From assembly GCA_964368875.1 (NCBI GenBank), contig CAYJDG010000014.1, positions 1 through 46,343 of the forward strand: 46,343 nt of DNA, given 5' to 3'. Under the pieces are notes generated by a model. The model made no database searches. It saw only the letters and a program-made list of their open reading frames with translations, and was not told the DNA's origin. A program made the translations under genes and the position numbers. Below, in pieces: positions 1 through 8,702 of this stretch (position 1 is the first letter of the stretch; each line of letters opens with the position of its first letter). Source of the DNA: CAYJDG01 sp964368875. GTDB taxonomy: Bacteria; Pseudomonadota; Alphaproteobacteria; Micavibrionales; Micavibrionaceae.

Positions 1-431
1 AAAATCACTGCATTGGAATTGGCATCCCAGTATTCAGCGGACTCAGGGGAAACGCGGATCAAGGTAATATCCGGATCTTCCTTGCCTTTGGGAAACCATG
101 TGTAACAAAGCTCATCCCAGAACTCGTTGATCTTCGCTTGATCGCGCAGTACTTCTGCTTTCCCGGCGACGGTGGCGAAAGCATTGTCATCCGCGTTGGC
201 ATAGTTCAATAGCACATCAGGGTTCTTTTTTAGTTCCTCGATCTTGCCCGTCGCAGCCGAGGTCATGAACCACAGATACCCGTCGAACACTTTGTTATCG
301 GTTGATGTTTTTTGTGTCGCCATCGGGCGGGCGCGCAGGCGGCCTTCTGTATCGTGGGTTACAAACAGCGCGGTTTTGATTTCTTTAATCATGGACCACA
401 GTTTGGCTTTTGGATCTTCTTTGTCGGTCAT
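1..431 (-). CDS. Pyridoxamine 5'-phosphate oxidase-family protein (general stress protein 26-like), partial
   Basis: The gene reads leftward off the window edge; 143 codons are visible, starting MTDKEDPKAKLWSMIKEIKT. The pattern of an early helix, then TALFVTHDTEGRLRARPMA, a strand ending GYLWFMTSATGKIEEL, and a later segment with FWDELCYTWFPKGKEDPDI matches the small FMN-binding split-barrel proteins annotated as general stress protein 26 or pyridoxamine 5'-phosphate oxidase-related. Family members bind flavin, but the substrate is usually unknown. The start is fixed by a strong AAAGGAGA ribosome site seven bases upstream. It is divergent from the gene at 519. The C-terminus lies outside the window, so length and completeness cannot be judged. 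Confidence 0.85.
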   Translation of the reverse strand, partial: MTDKEDPKAKLWSMIKEIKTALFVTHDTEGRLRARPMATQKTSTDNKVFDGYLWFMTSAATGKIEELKKNPDVLLNYANADDNAFATVAGKAEVLRDQAKINEFWDELCYTWFPKGKEDPDITLIRVSPESAEYWDANSNAVI

Positions 432-518
432 GGGACTCTCCTTTGGTACACCAGACGAACGCTAAACTGAACAAATCATTCCCCTTGCTGTCATAATATC
501 TTGATGTTTTAATTGCGC

Positions 519-1025
519 ATGCTTGTTCGCCCTTATAAAGACAGCGCGCCTGTCCTTGATCCGTCCGCCTTTATTGCCGAGAACGCCGTCATTATTGGCG
601 ATGTCAAAATCGGTGCCGAAAGCAGCGTCTGGTATGGCTGCATCCTGCGCGGGGACGTGAACAATATCATCATAGGTAACCGCACAAACATTCAGGACGG
701 CACCGTCATTCACGTGTCGTCGACAACGCAGGGCACGTATATCGGTGATGATGTCACGGTCGGGCATATGGCGTTGCTTCACGCCTGCACGATTGGCAAC
801 CGCTGCCTGATCGGCATGAAAGCCTGTGTGATGGATGATGCCGTGGTGGAAGATGATGCCATCGTGGCGGCGGGGGCGCTGGTGACCCCCGGGAAACGCA
901 TACCCTCAGGCCAGCTCTGGGGTGGAGCGCCCGCCCGCTATATGCGGGATTTAAGCGCCAAAGACCTTGCATTCATCAAGCTTTCCTCTGAAAGATATGT
1001 TCGCCTCCTGACGACATATACGTAA
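519..1025 (+). CDS. Gamma-carbonic anhydrase-like hexapeptide-repeat protein
   Basis: 168 residues of left-handed beta-helix hexapeptide repeats (for example AVIIGDVKIGAESSVWYGCI, then TYIGDDVTVGHMALLHACTI), the YrdA/PaaY/CaiE group of gamma-class carbonic anhydrase-like trimers. Metal-ligand histidines are visible in VIHVSS, VGHMALLHAC, the usual three-His arrangement. The conserved GAPARYMRDLS tail is present. Length is normal for the family. Real carbonic anhydrase activity is not assured; many relatives have no proven reaction. I chose ATG 519; a TTG at 513 in the same frame would add two residues. No clear Shine-Dalgarno sequence precedes either. Confidence 0.9.
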   Translation: MLVRPYKDSAPVLDPSAFIAENAVIIGDVKIGAESSVWYGCILRGDVNNIIIGNRTNIQDGTVIHVSSTTQGTYIGDDVTVGHMALLHACTIGNRCLIGMKACVMDDAVVEDDAIVAAGALVTPGKRIPSGQLWGGAPARYMRDLSAKDLAFIKLSSERYVRLLTTYT

Positions 1026-1028
1026 TTA

Positions 1029-1057
1029 TTGACATAATAAATTACCAAATGTATAGT
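1029..1057 (+). promoter_or_regulatory. Strong sigma-70 type promoter
   Basis: TTGACA (1029-1034), a 17-base spacer, then TATAGT (1052-1057): 11 of 12 consensus positions with ideal spacing. It lies just after the stop of the carbonic-anhydrase-like gene and gives a leader of about 110 bases before the small protein at 1173. Confidence 0.75.
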
Positions 1058-1172
1058 CCTGATGCTAAATACGCTTATAAAATTGCGTTGCAGTAAAGGT
1101 AGAGTTGGACTTTTGGTAACTTAATATCGTACTCTCTGCCCACCAAAAAACGAGTTATAGAGGAGTGAAAAA

Positions 1173-1463
1173 ATGGCAGATTACGATACCGTACAAGAAG
1201 CAGCAGGCCGCGCCGAACAAGTCATCAAAGGCGCTCCGAACATTACCCGTAGATTTTACGCTAACGCTGAAGGCGTCCAGCCACTGGATAAACCATCTAA
1301 GGATGTCCTCGATGCCGTAAACAGCGGTGTGGGTCTCAGTCCTGGCGACCAGTCTTACATTCTTCAGGACGTTGCCCGTCAGGCAAAAGGCCATGTCCAC
1401 GAAAACCGCAAGGAAGGCGGCACAGAAATTACAATCCCTGCACGCCCTGCAGCTTTCGTTTAA
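1173..1463 (+). CDS. Small hypothetical protein, paralogue of the 1583 product
   Basis: 96 residues, no signal peptide or membrane segment, not recognised. The second half is related to the product of the next gene: both carry an NSG...GLS...DQ block, a His-containing polar stretch, then GG.x.ITI and a terminal P..AF. It has its own near-consensus promoter (1029-1057), a good AGAGGAG ribosome site about seven bases before the ATG, and an intrinsic terminator at 1485, so it looks like a well-expressed single-gene unit. The composition (charged, Gly/Pro-rich, one His-rich turn) suggests a soluble small protein. Function unknown. Confidence 0.75.
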   Translation: MADYDTVQEAAGRAEQVIKGAPNITRRFYANAEGVQPLDKPSKDVLDAVNSGVGLSPGDQSYILQDVARQAKGHVHENRKEGGTEITIPARPAAFV

Positions 1464-1484
1464 TCAAAGATAATATAATTCATA

Positions 1485-1512
1485 AACGCCCCGCAGTGTC
1501 GGGGCGTTTTTT
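1485..1512 (+). terminator. Intrinsic terminator
   Basis: Nine-base-pair stem AACGCCCCG / CGGGGCGTT around a six-base loop, followed by TTTTTT. It ends the unit of the small gene at 1173 and separates it from its paralogue. Confidence 0.85.
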
Positions 1513-1582
1513 ATTATGGGTATTGATCTCAGGTTTAATAAGTGGAATACCAGAACAAACGCGTAAACAGAGGAGTTCTAAA

Positions 1583-1900
1583 ATGCCTGTAAAACCTGAC
1601 CCGATCACCGAAACAACGGATCGTCTTGCGGACGCGCTTAAGGGCAAAAGAAATATGAGCGGCGGAATTTTTCGTGACGCGGCCGGTAAAAATTCACCTG
1701 TCATCGGCGATGTTAAACCTGTGGCCGATGTCATCAATTCCGGCGGGCTGAGTACCTCAGGACAGGATCAGGTCTGGAAACGTTATCAGGGACGGACTGA
1801 CCGCACGCATGACGTTCATAGAAAAAGTGGCGATGGCGGCGAACAAATTACGATCGAACCCAAGAAAACTGCGTTCGAGCCGCTCGGCTACATCATCTAG
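1583..1900 (+). CDS. Small hypothetical protein, paralogue of the 1173 product
   Basis: 105 residues, unrecognised. The segment ADVINSGGLSTSGQDQVWKR and the later GGEQITIEPKKTAF line up with the 1173 product, so the two genes look like an old tandem duplication with diverged N-termini. An in-frame start lies upstream (1496), but that would begin inside the terminator; ATG 1583, eight bases after AGGAG (1571-1575), is the convincing start. The stop codon overlaps the stop of convergent phaC within one CTAG. No membrane or export signal. Function unknown. Confidence 0.72.
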   Translation: MPVKPDPITETTDRLADALKGKRNMSGGIFRDAAGKNSPVIGDVKPVADVINSGGLSTSGQDQVWKRYQGRTDRTHDVHRKSGDGGEQITIEPKKTAFEPLGYII

Positions 1901-3738
1901 CCGCTTTTCGTCCGCACATATCGCCCGGGAGCAGGCTCGATAATCTTGAGCTTGCCTTTACCCGGTACACGCGCCTTGACCTCTGCGCCACCGCTATAGG
2001 TCTTGACCCATTTCGCCCAGTGAACCCACCATGAGCCCTCATGCTGCTTCGCCTTGGCAAGCCAGCCTTCGGCATATTCACGGTCATCGATCGTGTTGTT
2101 TTCCCAGTAATGGTATTTCTTCGCGACGGGTGGATTGACCACGCCTGCGACGTGACCTGAGGCCGAAAGCACGAAGGTTTTATTCCCGCCGAGTAACATC
2201 ATGCCTTCATAGGTCGATTTCCACGGCGCGATATGATCGTCCTTGGTCGAGAGGAAGTAAGACGGCACCTTGATATCGCGCACATCGAGAGCAACTCCCT
2301 CGAGCTTGATCCCGCCGGGGCGGCAGAGCAGATTGTCCCGGTACATGTTGCGCAGATAGAAGCTGTGCATGGCTGCCGGCATATTGGTGGAATCGTCGTT
2401 CCAGTAAAGCAGGTCGAACGGGAAGGGCTCTTTCCCGAGCATGTAGTTATTGATAACGAACGACCAGATTAGGTCGTTGGCGCGCAGCAATGAGAACGTA
2501 TTGCGCAGTTCTTCGCCGTCCAGATAGCCTTTGTCTTCCATCTTCTCGTCGATCATCTTGAGCTGCTGCTCATCGACGAACACGCCTAGATCGCCCGCCT
2601 CTTCAAAATCGATCAGTGTGGTCAGGAAGGTCGCCGACGCAATCCGGTCTTTCATTTTATCGGTTGCAGCCGCATATGCGAGCGCCGTCGCCAGCAGTGT
2701 GCCACCGATGCAATACCCGATAACGTTGGTTTTCTTCTCGCCGGTTGCGTCTTTGATCGCATCGAGCGCAGCGAAGAGGCCGTCTTCCATGTAACTGGCG
2801 AAAGTTTTCTTGGCGAGTTTGCTGTCGGGGTTTGCCCATGAAATGACGAACACGGTGTGGCCCTGATCGACTGCCCACTTAACGAAGGAATTATCCGGGC
2901 GCAGGTCGAGGATATAATATTTATTGATCCACGGCGGCACGATCAGCAACGGTGTCTTGAAAACCGTCTCGGTCGATGGCGTGTATTGAATTAATTGAAT
3001 CAGGTCATTTTCAAAAACAACACTGCCCGGCGTCATCGCCAGATTTTTGCCGACTTCATAGGCCTCGTAATTGGTTTTGCGGATCGCAAGCTCACCGTCG
3101 CCGCGCTCGAGGTCCTCGACCATGTTCTCCAGACCCTTGAGCAGATTCTGGCCCTTGGAGTTCAGCGTCTCGCGGATGACTTCCGGGTTGGTAATGGCGA
3201 AGTTGCTCGGGGCCATCGCATCCATGAACTGGCGCGTGTAAAAATCGACCTTGGCGCGTTCCTTAGCATCAAGGCCTTCGACATCGCGCACGGCTTTTTG
3301 CACCCAGTGCGACGTCAGCAGGTAAGATTGCTTCAACATGTCGAAGGCGATGTTCTGGCTCCACAATGGATCACGGAAACGGCGGTCGCTTTTATCCGGG
3401 GTGACCATATCCTGTGTTTCGCCGCCCATGAACTTCTTGCCCATGTCCTGCCAGAGCATGGCCATGTTCTGCCAGTACTCCATCTGCATATCGACAAGGT
3501 TGCTCGGGTTCTTCAGCAGCGCTTGCCAGAAGTTAATAATCGCGGGTTGCAGGTTCAGCGGGTCCCAGTTTTTCTCGGACAGTTCGCCGCCCGAGCGGTG
3601 CTTCTCGACATAATCTTTCATCAGCGGACGCAGCCGCTCGAGGATGTCGGTCATCTGTTTATTAAAGGCCACGGGGCTTGGAATATCGTCTCCGGGCGCG
3701 TTGTTTTGCTCCCCGGCTGGCTTTTTCGTCGCTGACAT
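1897..3738 (-). CDS. phaC: Class I poly(3-hydroxyalkanoate) synthase PhaC
   Basis: Polymerises (R)-3-hydroxyacyl-CoA, usually 3-hydroxybutyryl-CoA, into storage granules in the cytoplasm. 613 residues, normal for class I. The lipase-like box GYCIGG puts the nucleophile at about Cys343; the catalytic Asp is in STKDDH (about 500) and the His in SASGHVAGVVNPP (about 529). The N-terminal PhaC domain with NFWQALLKNP and the FVISWANPD segment are also typical. The open frame extends 28 codons further upstream, but ATG 3738 has GGGAG correctly placed and gives the normal N-terminus. It stands alone: no phaA, phaB, phasin or phaR is adjacent, so these must lie elsewhere. Confidence 0.97.
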   Translation of the reverse strand: MSATKKPAGEQNNAPGDDIPSPVAFNKQMTDILERLRPLMKDYVEKHRSGGELSEKNWDPLNLQPAIINFWQALLKNPSNLVDMQMEYWQNMAMLWQDMGKKFMGGETQDMVTPDKSDRRFRDPLWSQNIAFDMLKQSYLLTSHWVQKAVRDVEGLDAKERAKVDFYTRQFMDAMAPSNFAITNPEVIRETLNSKGQNLLKGLENMVEDLERGDGELAIRKTNYEAYEVGKNLAMTPGSVVFENDLIQLIQYTPSTETVFKTPLLIVPPWINKYYILDLRPDNSFVKWAVDQGHTVFVISWANPDSKLAKKTFASYMEDGLFAALDAIKDATGEKKTNVIGYCIGGTLLATALAYAAATDKMKDRIASATFLTTLIDFEEAGDLGVFVDEQQLKMIDEKMEDKGYLDGEELRNTFSLLRANDLIWSFVINNYMLGKEPFPFDLLYWNDDSTNMPAAMHSFYLRNMYRDNLLCRPGGIKLEGVALDVRDIKVPSYFLSTKDDHIAPWKSTYEGMMLLGGNKTFVLSASGHVAGVVNPPVAKKYHYWENNTIDDREYAEGWLAKAKQHEGSWWVHWAKWVKTYSGGAEVKARVPGKGKLKIIEPAPGRYVRTKSG

Positions 3739-3870
3739 GAAGTTCTCCCGCAAATGTCCTGAATCTGAAGGCAAAATAGCCGTCTCTAGGGGGGTAATGC
3801 AATGGCCAAGAGGGGCTTGCATGAAAACCGGGTTTGGGCCACCATAGCTGCTGAAAATAAGGGGTTTGCC

Positions 3871-4365
3871 GTGCGCTGTCTGCCACTCACCATAATCTGT
3901 CTAATGACCACCGCTCTGGGTGGTTGTGCAACGCATCAAGCTGACTCCAAGGCGGATGTCACCGCGGTTCGTATGACCGCTCCCGCCGAGCAGGACATTC
4001 TTTCGCTGGGTCGTTCGATGTCAGACAACAGTGTCGACATTTATGAGCCGGGCACCCCGAGCGTCGATATCCCGACCATCGCCACCTTTACACCGCGCGT
4101 GTCACCCATTTCTGAGAACGGCAATATCATCGTCCGTGACAATGACGTGACCGTGTACTCGCTCGAAGCCGATCCTGCGGCTGTCGACATGCCTGCACTG
4201 AACCGTGAGCCGGTTGCTCCGGCTCCTCCGGCGCGTCGCTACGCGTCTGATCTGACGCCGATTGCACCGCCGCAAGGCAGCTTGCCAAATCTTCAGCCGC
4301 CACTTGCTGCGCAGGGTCAATATGCCTCGCCATTTATGGCTGCACCCGGGACTTACGCTCAATGA
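3871..4365 (+). CDS. Putative lipoprotein, Pro/Ala-rich
   Basis: About 164 residues. Starting at GTG 3871 gives a textbook lipoprotein signal: short basic start (MRCLP), hydrophobic stretch, lipobox LGGC, then a polar mature part. AAGGGG lies six bases before this GTG. An ATG at 3802 in frame would put 23 polar residues before the signal, which makes it less likely. The mature protein is low-complexity, rich in Pro, Ala and Ser, with no recognised domain. Its stop overlaps the hom start (ATGA at 4362), so the two are probably translated together, although no functional link to threonine synthesis is evident. Confidence 0.7.
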   Translation: MRCLPLTIICLMTTALGGCATHQADSKADVTAVRMTAPAEQDILSLGRSMSDNSVDIYEPGTPSVDIPTIATFTPRVSPISENGNIIVRDNDVTVYSLEADPAAVDMPALNREPVAPAPPARRYASDLTPIAPPQGSLPNLQPPLAAQGQYASPFMAAPGTYAQ

Positions 4366-5654
4366 CATCGCTGCGCATCGCTCTGGTGGGGCTCGGCAAT
4401 GTCGGTGCTGGAGTCCTTAAGCTCCTTCATGAAAATGGGGCCGATCTCGAGAAACGTGCAGGCCGCAAGCTCGAAGTCGTTGCTGTGTCGGCCCGTGATA
4501 AAAAGCGCGACCGCGGTGTTGATCTCTCAAAAGTCAAATGGCTCGACATGCCTGGCGATGCCGCGACCTTTCAGGATATCGATGTCGTCATCGAACTGAT
4601 GGGCGGTGACGGTGATCCGGCCTATAGCCTCGTTAAAACTGCCCTGCAAAACGGCAAAGCGGTCATCACTGCGAACAAAGCCTTGCTCGCCCATCACGGG
4701 GTTGAGCTTGCCAGGATTGCCGAACAAAACAACGGCCAGCTCTTTTTCGAAGCCGCCGTTGCCGGTGGTATCCCGATTATCAAGATGCTGCGCGAAGGTC
4801 TCGCTGCCAACCGTATCAAGCGTCTCTATGGCATTCTGAACGGCACCTGTAACTACATCCTCACGACGATGGAAGACACGGGCCGGGATTTCGATGATGT
4901 CCTGAAAGAAGCTCAGGCCCTCGGCTATGCCGAAGCCGAACCTTCGCTCGATGTCGATGGTGGCGATACCGCGCACAAGCTGTGTTTGCTGGCCAGCCTC
5001 GCTTATGGCGTTGAACCTGATCTCAAAGCCCTCAGCGTCAGCGGGATCCGCACCATCACCGCCTATGATATTCAGGCCGCCGATGAGCTTGGCTACCGCA
5101 TCAAATTGATCGGCCAGAGCGAACAACAGGACGATGGCCGCTTGCTGCAAAGCGTTGCGCCGTGCCTCGTGCCGAAAAAATCCTCACTCGCCAACGTCAA
5201 CGGCGTGCTCAATGCCGTGTATACCGACAGCAACTATGCTGGCTCCAGCTTCATAGAAGGCCGTGGGGCAGGGGGCGCACCGACGGCCTCCGCAGTAGTT
5301 GCCGATCTGATCGACTTCGCCCGTGGGCATGCAACCAAACCTTTCAGCGTCAGTGCGGCAGATCTGAATCCGCTCAAGGCGATGAACCCGCAGGACTGGG
5401 TCGGCGAATATTATCTCCGGCTTATCGTCCTTGATCGTCCCGGCGTCATCGCCGACATCGCGGCGATCCTGCGTGATTACTCCATTTCCATCGAAAGCCT
5501 GATCCAGCGCGGACGCGATCCGGATCAACCTGTGACCGTGGTCATCACCACACACGAAGTCCGGCGCGGCAACATGGAAGACGCAGCTAAGAAAATGGCC
5601 GAGCTGAAAACTGTCACGTCTGCCCCGCTTATTCTCCCCTTGCTGAAATTCTAA
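4362..5654 (+). CDS. hom: Homoserine dehydrogenase
   Basis: Reduces aspartate semialdehyde to homoserine, the branch point to threonine and methionine. 430 residues, normal for the monofunctional enzyme. The NAD(P)-binding GLGNVGAG is at 10-17, ANKALLAHH marks the catalytic-domain edge near 105, and NGTCNYI with the later EAEPSLDVDGGDTAHKL are family signatures. The last ~80 residues (RLIVLDRPGVIADIAAILRD onwards) form an ACT domain, the usual site of threonine feedback. It overlaps the upstream lipoprotein gene by four bases and is followed by glpX and recJ, an order common in alphaproteobacteria. Confidence 0.97.
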   Translation: MTSLRIALVGLGNVGAGVLKLLHENGADLEKRAGRKLEVVAVSARDKKRDRGVDLSKVKWLDMPGDAATFQDIDVVIELMGGDGDPAYSLVKTALQNGKAVITANKALLAHHGVELARIAEQNNGQLFFEAAVAGGIPIIKMLREGLAANRIKRLYGILNGTCNYILTTMEDTGRDFDDVLKEAQALGYAEAEPSLDVDGGDTAHKLCLLASLAYGVEPDLKALSVSGIRTITAYDIQAADELGYRIKLIGQSEQQDDGRLLQSVAPCLVPKKSSLANVNGVLNAVYTDSNYAGSSFIEGRGAGGAPTASAVVADLIDFARGHATKPFSVSAADLNPLKAMNPQDWVGEYYLRLIVLDRPGVIADIAAILRDYSISIESLIQRGRDPDQPVTVVITTHEVRRGNMEDAAKKMAELKTVTSAPLILPLLKF

Positions 5655-5733
5655 GCTCTAGATTTTCATAATTTAGTGTTGGGCCTACACATTGTCGTTG
5701 TGAATGGGTGCAAGGCCTTCGTACAATAGACCT

Positions 5734-6750
5734 ATGATTCTCCAGTCCATGAAAGACCACCTGTCACCGGCCACCGATCTCTTTTCGATGGACCGTAACC
5801 TCGCCCTTGAAACCATCCGCGTGACCGAAGCGGCGGCTCTTGCCGCCTCGCTGCAGGTCGGGCGGGGTGATGAAGATGCCGCCGATCAGGCCGCTGTCGA
5901 TGCGATGCGCAAGGCGCTCAACACTCTCGCCATTGATGGCAAGGTTGTCATCGGTGAAGGTGAGCGCGACGAAGCGCCCATGCTCTACATCGGTGAAACG
6001 GTCGGCACGGGCGATGGCCCCAAGGTTGATATCGCGCTCGATCCTCTCGAAGGTACGACCATCACCGCCAAAGGCGGACAGAATGCGCTCGCCGTGCTGG
6101 CGATGGCAGATGGCGGTGGGTTCCTCAATGCGCCTGATGTCTATATGCAGAAATTGGCCGTGGGCGAGGGGCTTCAGCTTGAGCCGGATGATATTGATCT
6201 GCCCCCGTCCGTATTCTTGAAAAAACTCGCCGCTGCCAAAAAAGGCGCGGTTGAAGATTTGCTCGTCTGTATCCTTGATCGCCAGCGTCATGAAAAGCTG
6301 ATCGCCGATGTGCGCGAAACAGGCGCGCGGATTATGCTCATACAGGACGGTGATGTCAGCGCCGTGATTGCCACCTCCGATCCTGATACAGGTATCGATG
6401 TCTATATGGGCACAGGCGGCGCACCTGAGGGTGTGCTCGCCGCTGCGGCCCTGCAATGCGTGGGCGGCAGCATGCTCGGGCGGCTCGTCTTCCGTAATGA
6501 TGGCGAACGCACCCGCGCGCAGAAGGTCGGCATCACTGATTTCGACCGTATCTATAAACTCGGCGATCTCGCCCGTGGCGACAATGTCATGTTTGCGGCG
6601 ACGGGCGTAACCGATGGCGCGATGCTGCGCGGTGTCCGCCGCTTCCCCGGCGGGGCGGTTACTCACTCTATCGTCATGCGCTCGAAATCAGGCACGGTGC
6701 GCCGTATTGAATCCCGCCACGACTTTACCCGCAAACCGGCCTACACATAA
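5734..6750 (+). CDS. glpX: Class II fructose-1,6-bisphosphatase GlpX
   Basis: Removes the 1-phosphate of fructose 1,6-bisphosphate in gluconeogenesis. Family signatures: RVTEAAALAA near the start, IDGKVVIGEGERDEAPMLYI, the metal-binding DIALDPLEGT, GGAPEGV and ATGVTDG. Length (338) is normal. The start is uncertain: ATG 5704, 5734, 5749 and 5788 are all in frame and none has a clear ribosome site; relatives have about ten residues before the DR-L motif, which favours 5734 or 5749. The stop codon is immediately followed by the recJ ATG with no spacer, so the two are almost certainly co-translated. Confidence 0.95.
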   Translation: MILQSMKDHLSPATDLFSMDRNLALETIRVTEAAALAASLQVGRGDEDAADQAAVDAMRKALNTLAIDGKVVIGEGERDEAPMLYIGETVGTGDGPKVDIALDPLEGTTITAKGGQNALAVLAMADGGGFLNAPDVYMQKLAVGEGLQLEPDDIDLPPSVFLKKLAAAKKGAVEDLLVCILDRQRHEKLIADVRETGARIMLIQDGDVSAVIATSDPDTGIDVYMGTGGAPEGVLAAAALQCVGGSMLGRLVFRNDGERTRAQKVGITDFDRIYKLGDLARGDNVMFAATGVTDGAMLRGVRRFPGGAVTHSIVMRSKSGTVRRIESRHDFTRKPAYT

Positions 6751-8562
6751 ATGTCTGCAACCGCGTTTAAAATCGATAAATCCGTGATGCAATCGCGGTG
6801 GATTTTCCCGCAGGTCAATGATGATCAGGTGCATCGCCTGATGCAGGATCATAACCTCCCCGAAATCGTCGCCCGGTTATTGGTGGCCCGCAATGTCGCC
6901 AGCGATCAGGTTGAAACCTATCTCAACCCGCGCCTCGCCACCGATTTCCCTGATCCGTTTGCCATGAAGGGGATGCAGGACTTCGCCACGTATATGGCTA
7001 CTGCCATCGAAAGTGGTAAGAAAATCGCAGCCTTCTGTGATTTCGATGTCGATGGCTCGACCTCGGCGGCGGTGCTGAAGAAATTCTTCCGCCATCTCGG
7101 GCAGGACATCACCATCTATATTCCCGACCGCCTCACCGAAGGCTACGGCCCGAATGCCAAGGCTCTATACACGCTTAAACAGGGCGGGGCGGATATCGTT
7201 ATCATGGCCGATTGCGGCACCACTGCGTTTGATGTGATTGCGCAAGGCCGCGAACTCGGCCTCGACATCTGTGTCCTCGACCACCACGAAGGCGAAGCCC
7301 ATCTCCCCGAAGCCAACCACGTCATCAATCCAAAACGCAAAGATGATACAAGCGGCCTGTCGATGCTGGCCGCGGTCGGCGTGACCTTTCTCGCCTGCGT
7401 CGCCATCAACAAAACCCTGCGCCTGAATGGCTATTATGATCGCATAAATATACCTGAAGCGCCGTTGAAAAACTGGCTCGATCTCGTCGCGCTTGGCACC
7501 GTCTGTGACATGGTGCCGCTCGTCGGCGCGAACCGTCTGCTGGTCAAGGCCGGGTTTGCGCAGATGGGCAAGGGGACGAATGTCGGTCTCAATGCGTTGT
7601 GTGCGGTCGGCGGGATCAAGAAAACGCCCACGCCCGATGATGCAGGTTTTATCCTTGGTCCGCGTATCAATGCCGGGTCGCGCGTACATCAGGCCGATCT
7701 CGGCGCAAAGCTTTTATCCAGCGAAGACCCCGAAGACGCAAAAAACCTCGCATGGACGCTGAACGACTGTAACGACAAGCGCAAGATGATCCAGAGTGAC
7801 ATGATGCAGGACGCGATCAGCCGGGTTGAACGAGAAGGCTTGAACAACGATCCGATTATCTTTCTGCATGATCTCACCTGGCATGTCGGCCTCAATGGCT
7901 TGGTTGCGGGACAGATCAAGGAACGCTACGGCAAGCCCACCTGCGTCGTCGCCTTTGCTCCCGGCATGGACGGCCAGCTCGAAGGGCGCGGCTCGGGCCG
8001 CTCGGTACCGGGTTTCAATCTTGCGGCGCTGTTTATGCAGGCCAAAGCGGCGGGACTTCTGATCAAGGGCGGCGGTCATGCGATGGCGGCGGGCTTTACG
8101 GTGACGCAGGATAATCTCAAACCTCTCCACGCGTTCTTAAAAGACGCCGCCGAGAAAGTTGCGGGCGGCACTGAACTTCTCAGCGAAGATGAAGTCGCCG
8201 GTATCGCGACCATTCGCGGCTTGCGTCCTGATTTCGTGCGTCTTCTCGAAAACAATGTCGGGCCGTTTGGTGCGGAAAATCCGTCACCGCAGTTCGTGCT
8301 CTCGTCCGTGAAGATCGTCAGCGCCGATATCGTCGGTGAAACCCATGTGCGAATTCAGATCGTCGACCGCGAAGGCGGCAGCCGCATGAAGGCTATGGCC
8401 TTCCGCGCCGTGGGCACGCCGCTGGGCGATGCCTTGCTCGGAAACCGGGGCCGTCAGGCGATTCACCTGATGGGCCAATTCCGCATCAATGAGTGGAATG
8501 GCACCGAAAGCGTTGAATTCCACGTCGCCGATGCCGCGTATCCCGTTGGAATGGTTGAATAA
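6751..8562 (+). CDS. recJ: Single-stranded-DNA-specific 5'-3' exonuclease RecJ
   Basis: Degrades 5' single-stranded ends in recombination and mismatch and base-excision repair. 603 residues. Metal-binding DHH-domain motifs are CDFDVDG (96-102), MADCGTT and LDHHE (DHH at 177-179); the DHHA1 motif GGGHAMAAGF follows near 435, and an OB-like C-terminal region with FGAENPSPQF is present. It begins directly after the glpX stop. A tRNA-Glu gene follows with its own promoter; no intrinsic terminator is visible between. Confidence 0.96.
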   Translation: MSATAFKIDKSVMQSRWIFPQVNDDQVHRLMQDHNLPEIVARLLVARNVASDQVETYLNPRLATDFPDPFAMKGMQDFATYMATAIESGKKIAAFCDFDVDGSTSAAVLKKFFRHLGQDITIYIPDRLTEGYGPNAKALYTLKQGGADIVIMADCGTTAFDVIAQGRELGLDICVLDHHEGEAHLPEANHVINPKRKDDTSGLSMLAAVGVTFLACVAINKTLRLNGYYDRINIPEAPLKNWLDLVALGTVCDMVPLVGANRLLVKAGFAQMGKGTNVGLNALCAVGGIKKTPTPDDAGFILGPRINAGSRVHQADLGAKLLSSEDPEDAKNLAWTLNDCNDKRKMIQSDMMQDAISRVEREGLNNDPIIFLHDLTWHVGLNGLVAGQIKERYGKPTCVVAFAPGMDGQLEGRGSGRSVPGFNLAALFMQAKAAGLLIKGGGHAMAAGFTVTQDNLKPLHAFLKDAAEKVAGGTELLSEDEVAGIATIRGLRPDFVRLLENNVGPFGAENPSPQFVLSSVKIVSADIVGETHVRIQIVDREGGSRMKAMAFRAVGTPLGDALLGNRGRQAIHLMGQFRINEWNGTESVEFHVADAAYPVGMVE

Positions 8563-8580
8563 TAAGCCTAAAAATAGAGC

Positions 8581-8609
8581 TTGAATTCCCGCGGCGGTGC
8601 CAGTATATA
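8581..8609 (+). promoter_or_regulatory. Promoter for tRNA-Glu
   Basis: TTGAAT (8581-8586), 17-base spacer, TATATA (8604-8609). Predicted transcription start is about ten bases before the tRNA, as expected for a tRNA promoter. Confidence 0.5.
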
Positions 8610-8626
8610 TGCGGCCACTGTCTCTA

Positions 8627-8702
8627 GTCCCCTTCGTCTAGAGGCCCAGGACACCTCCCTTTCACGGAGGCGACACGGGTTCGAATCCCGTAGGGGACGC
8701 CA
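8627..8702 (+). tRNA. tRNA-Glu (anticodon TTC)
   Basis: Complete cloverleaf: acceptor GTCCCCT/AGGGGAC, anticodon stem CCTCC/GGAGG around loop CTTTCAC, T-arm with GGTTCGAATCC, discriminator G, encoded CCA (8700-8702). Confidence 0.97.

Noticed and set aside
2995..3735. 246-codon open frame opposite phaC
   Set aside because: Antisense shadow of a highly conserved gene; product is His/Arg/Leu-rich without domains.
5764..6666. 300-codon open frame opposite glpX
   Set aside because: Shadow produced by codon bias of glpX; no ribosome site or domain.
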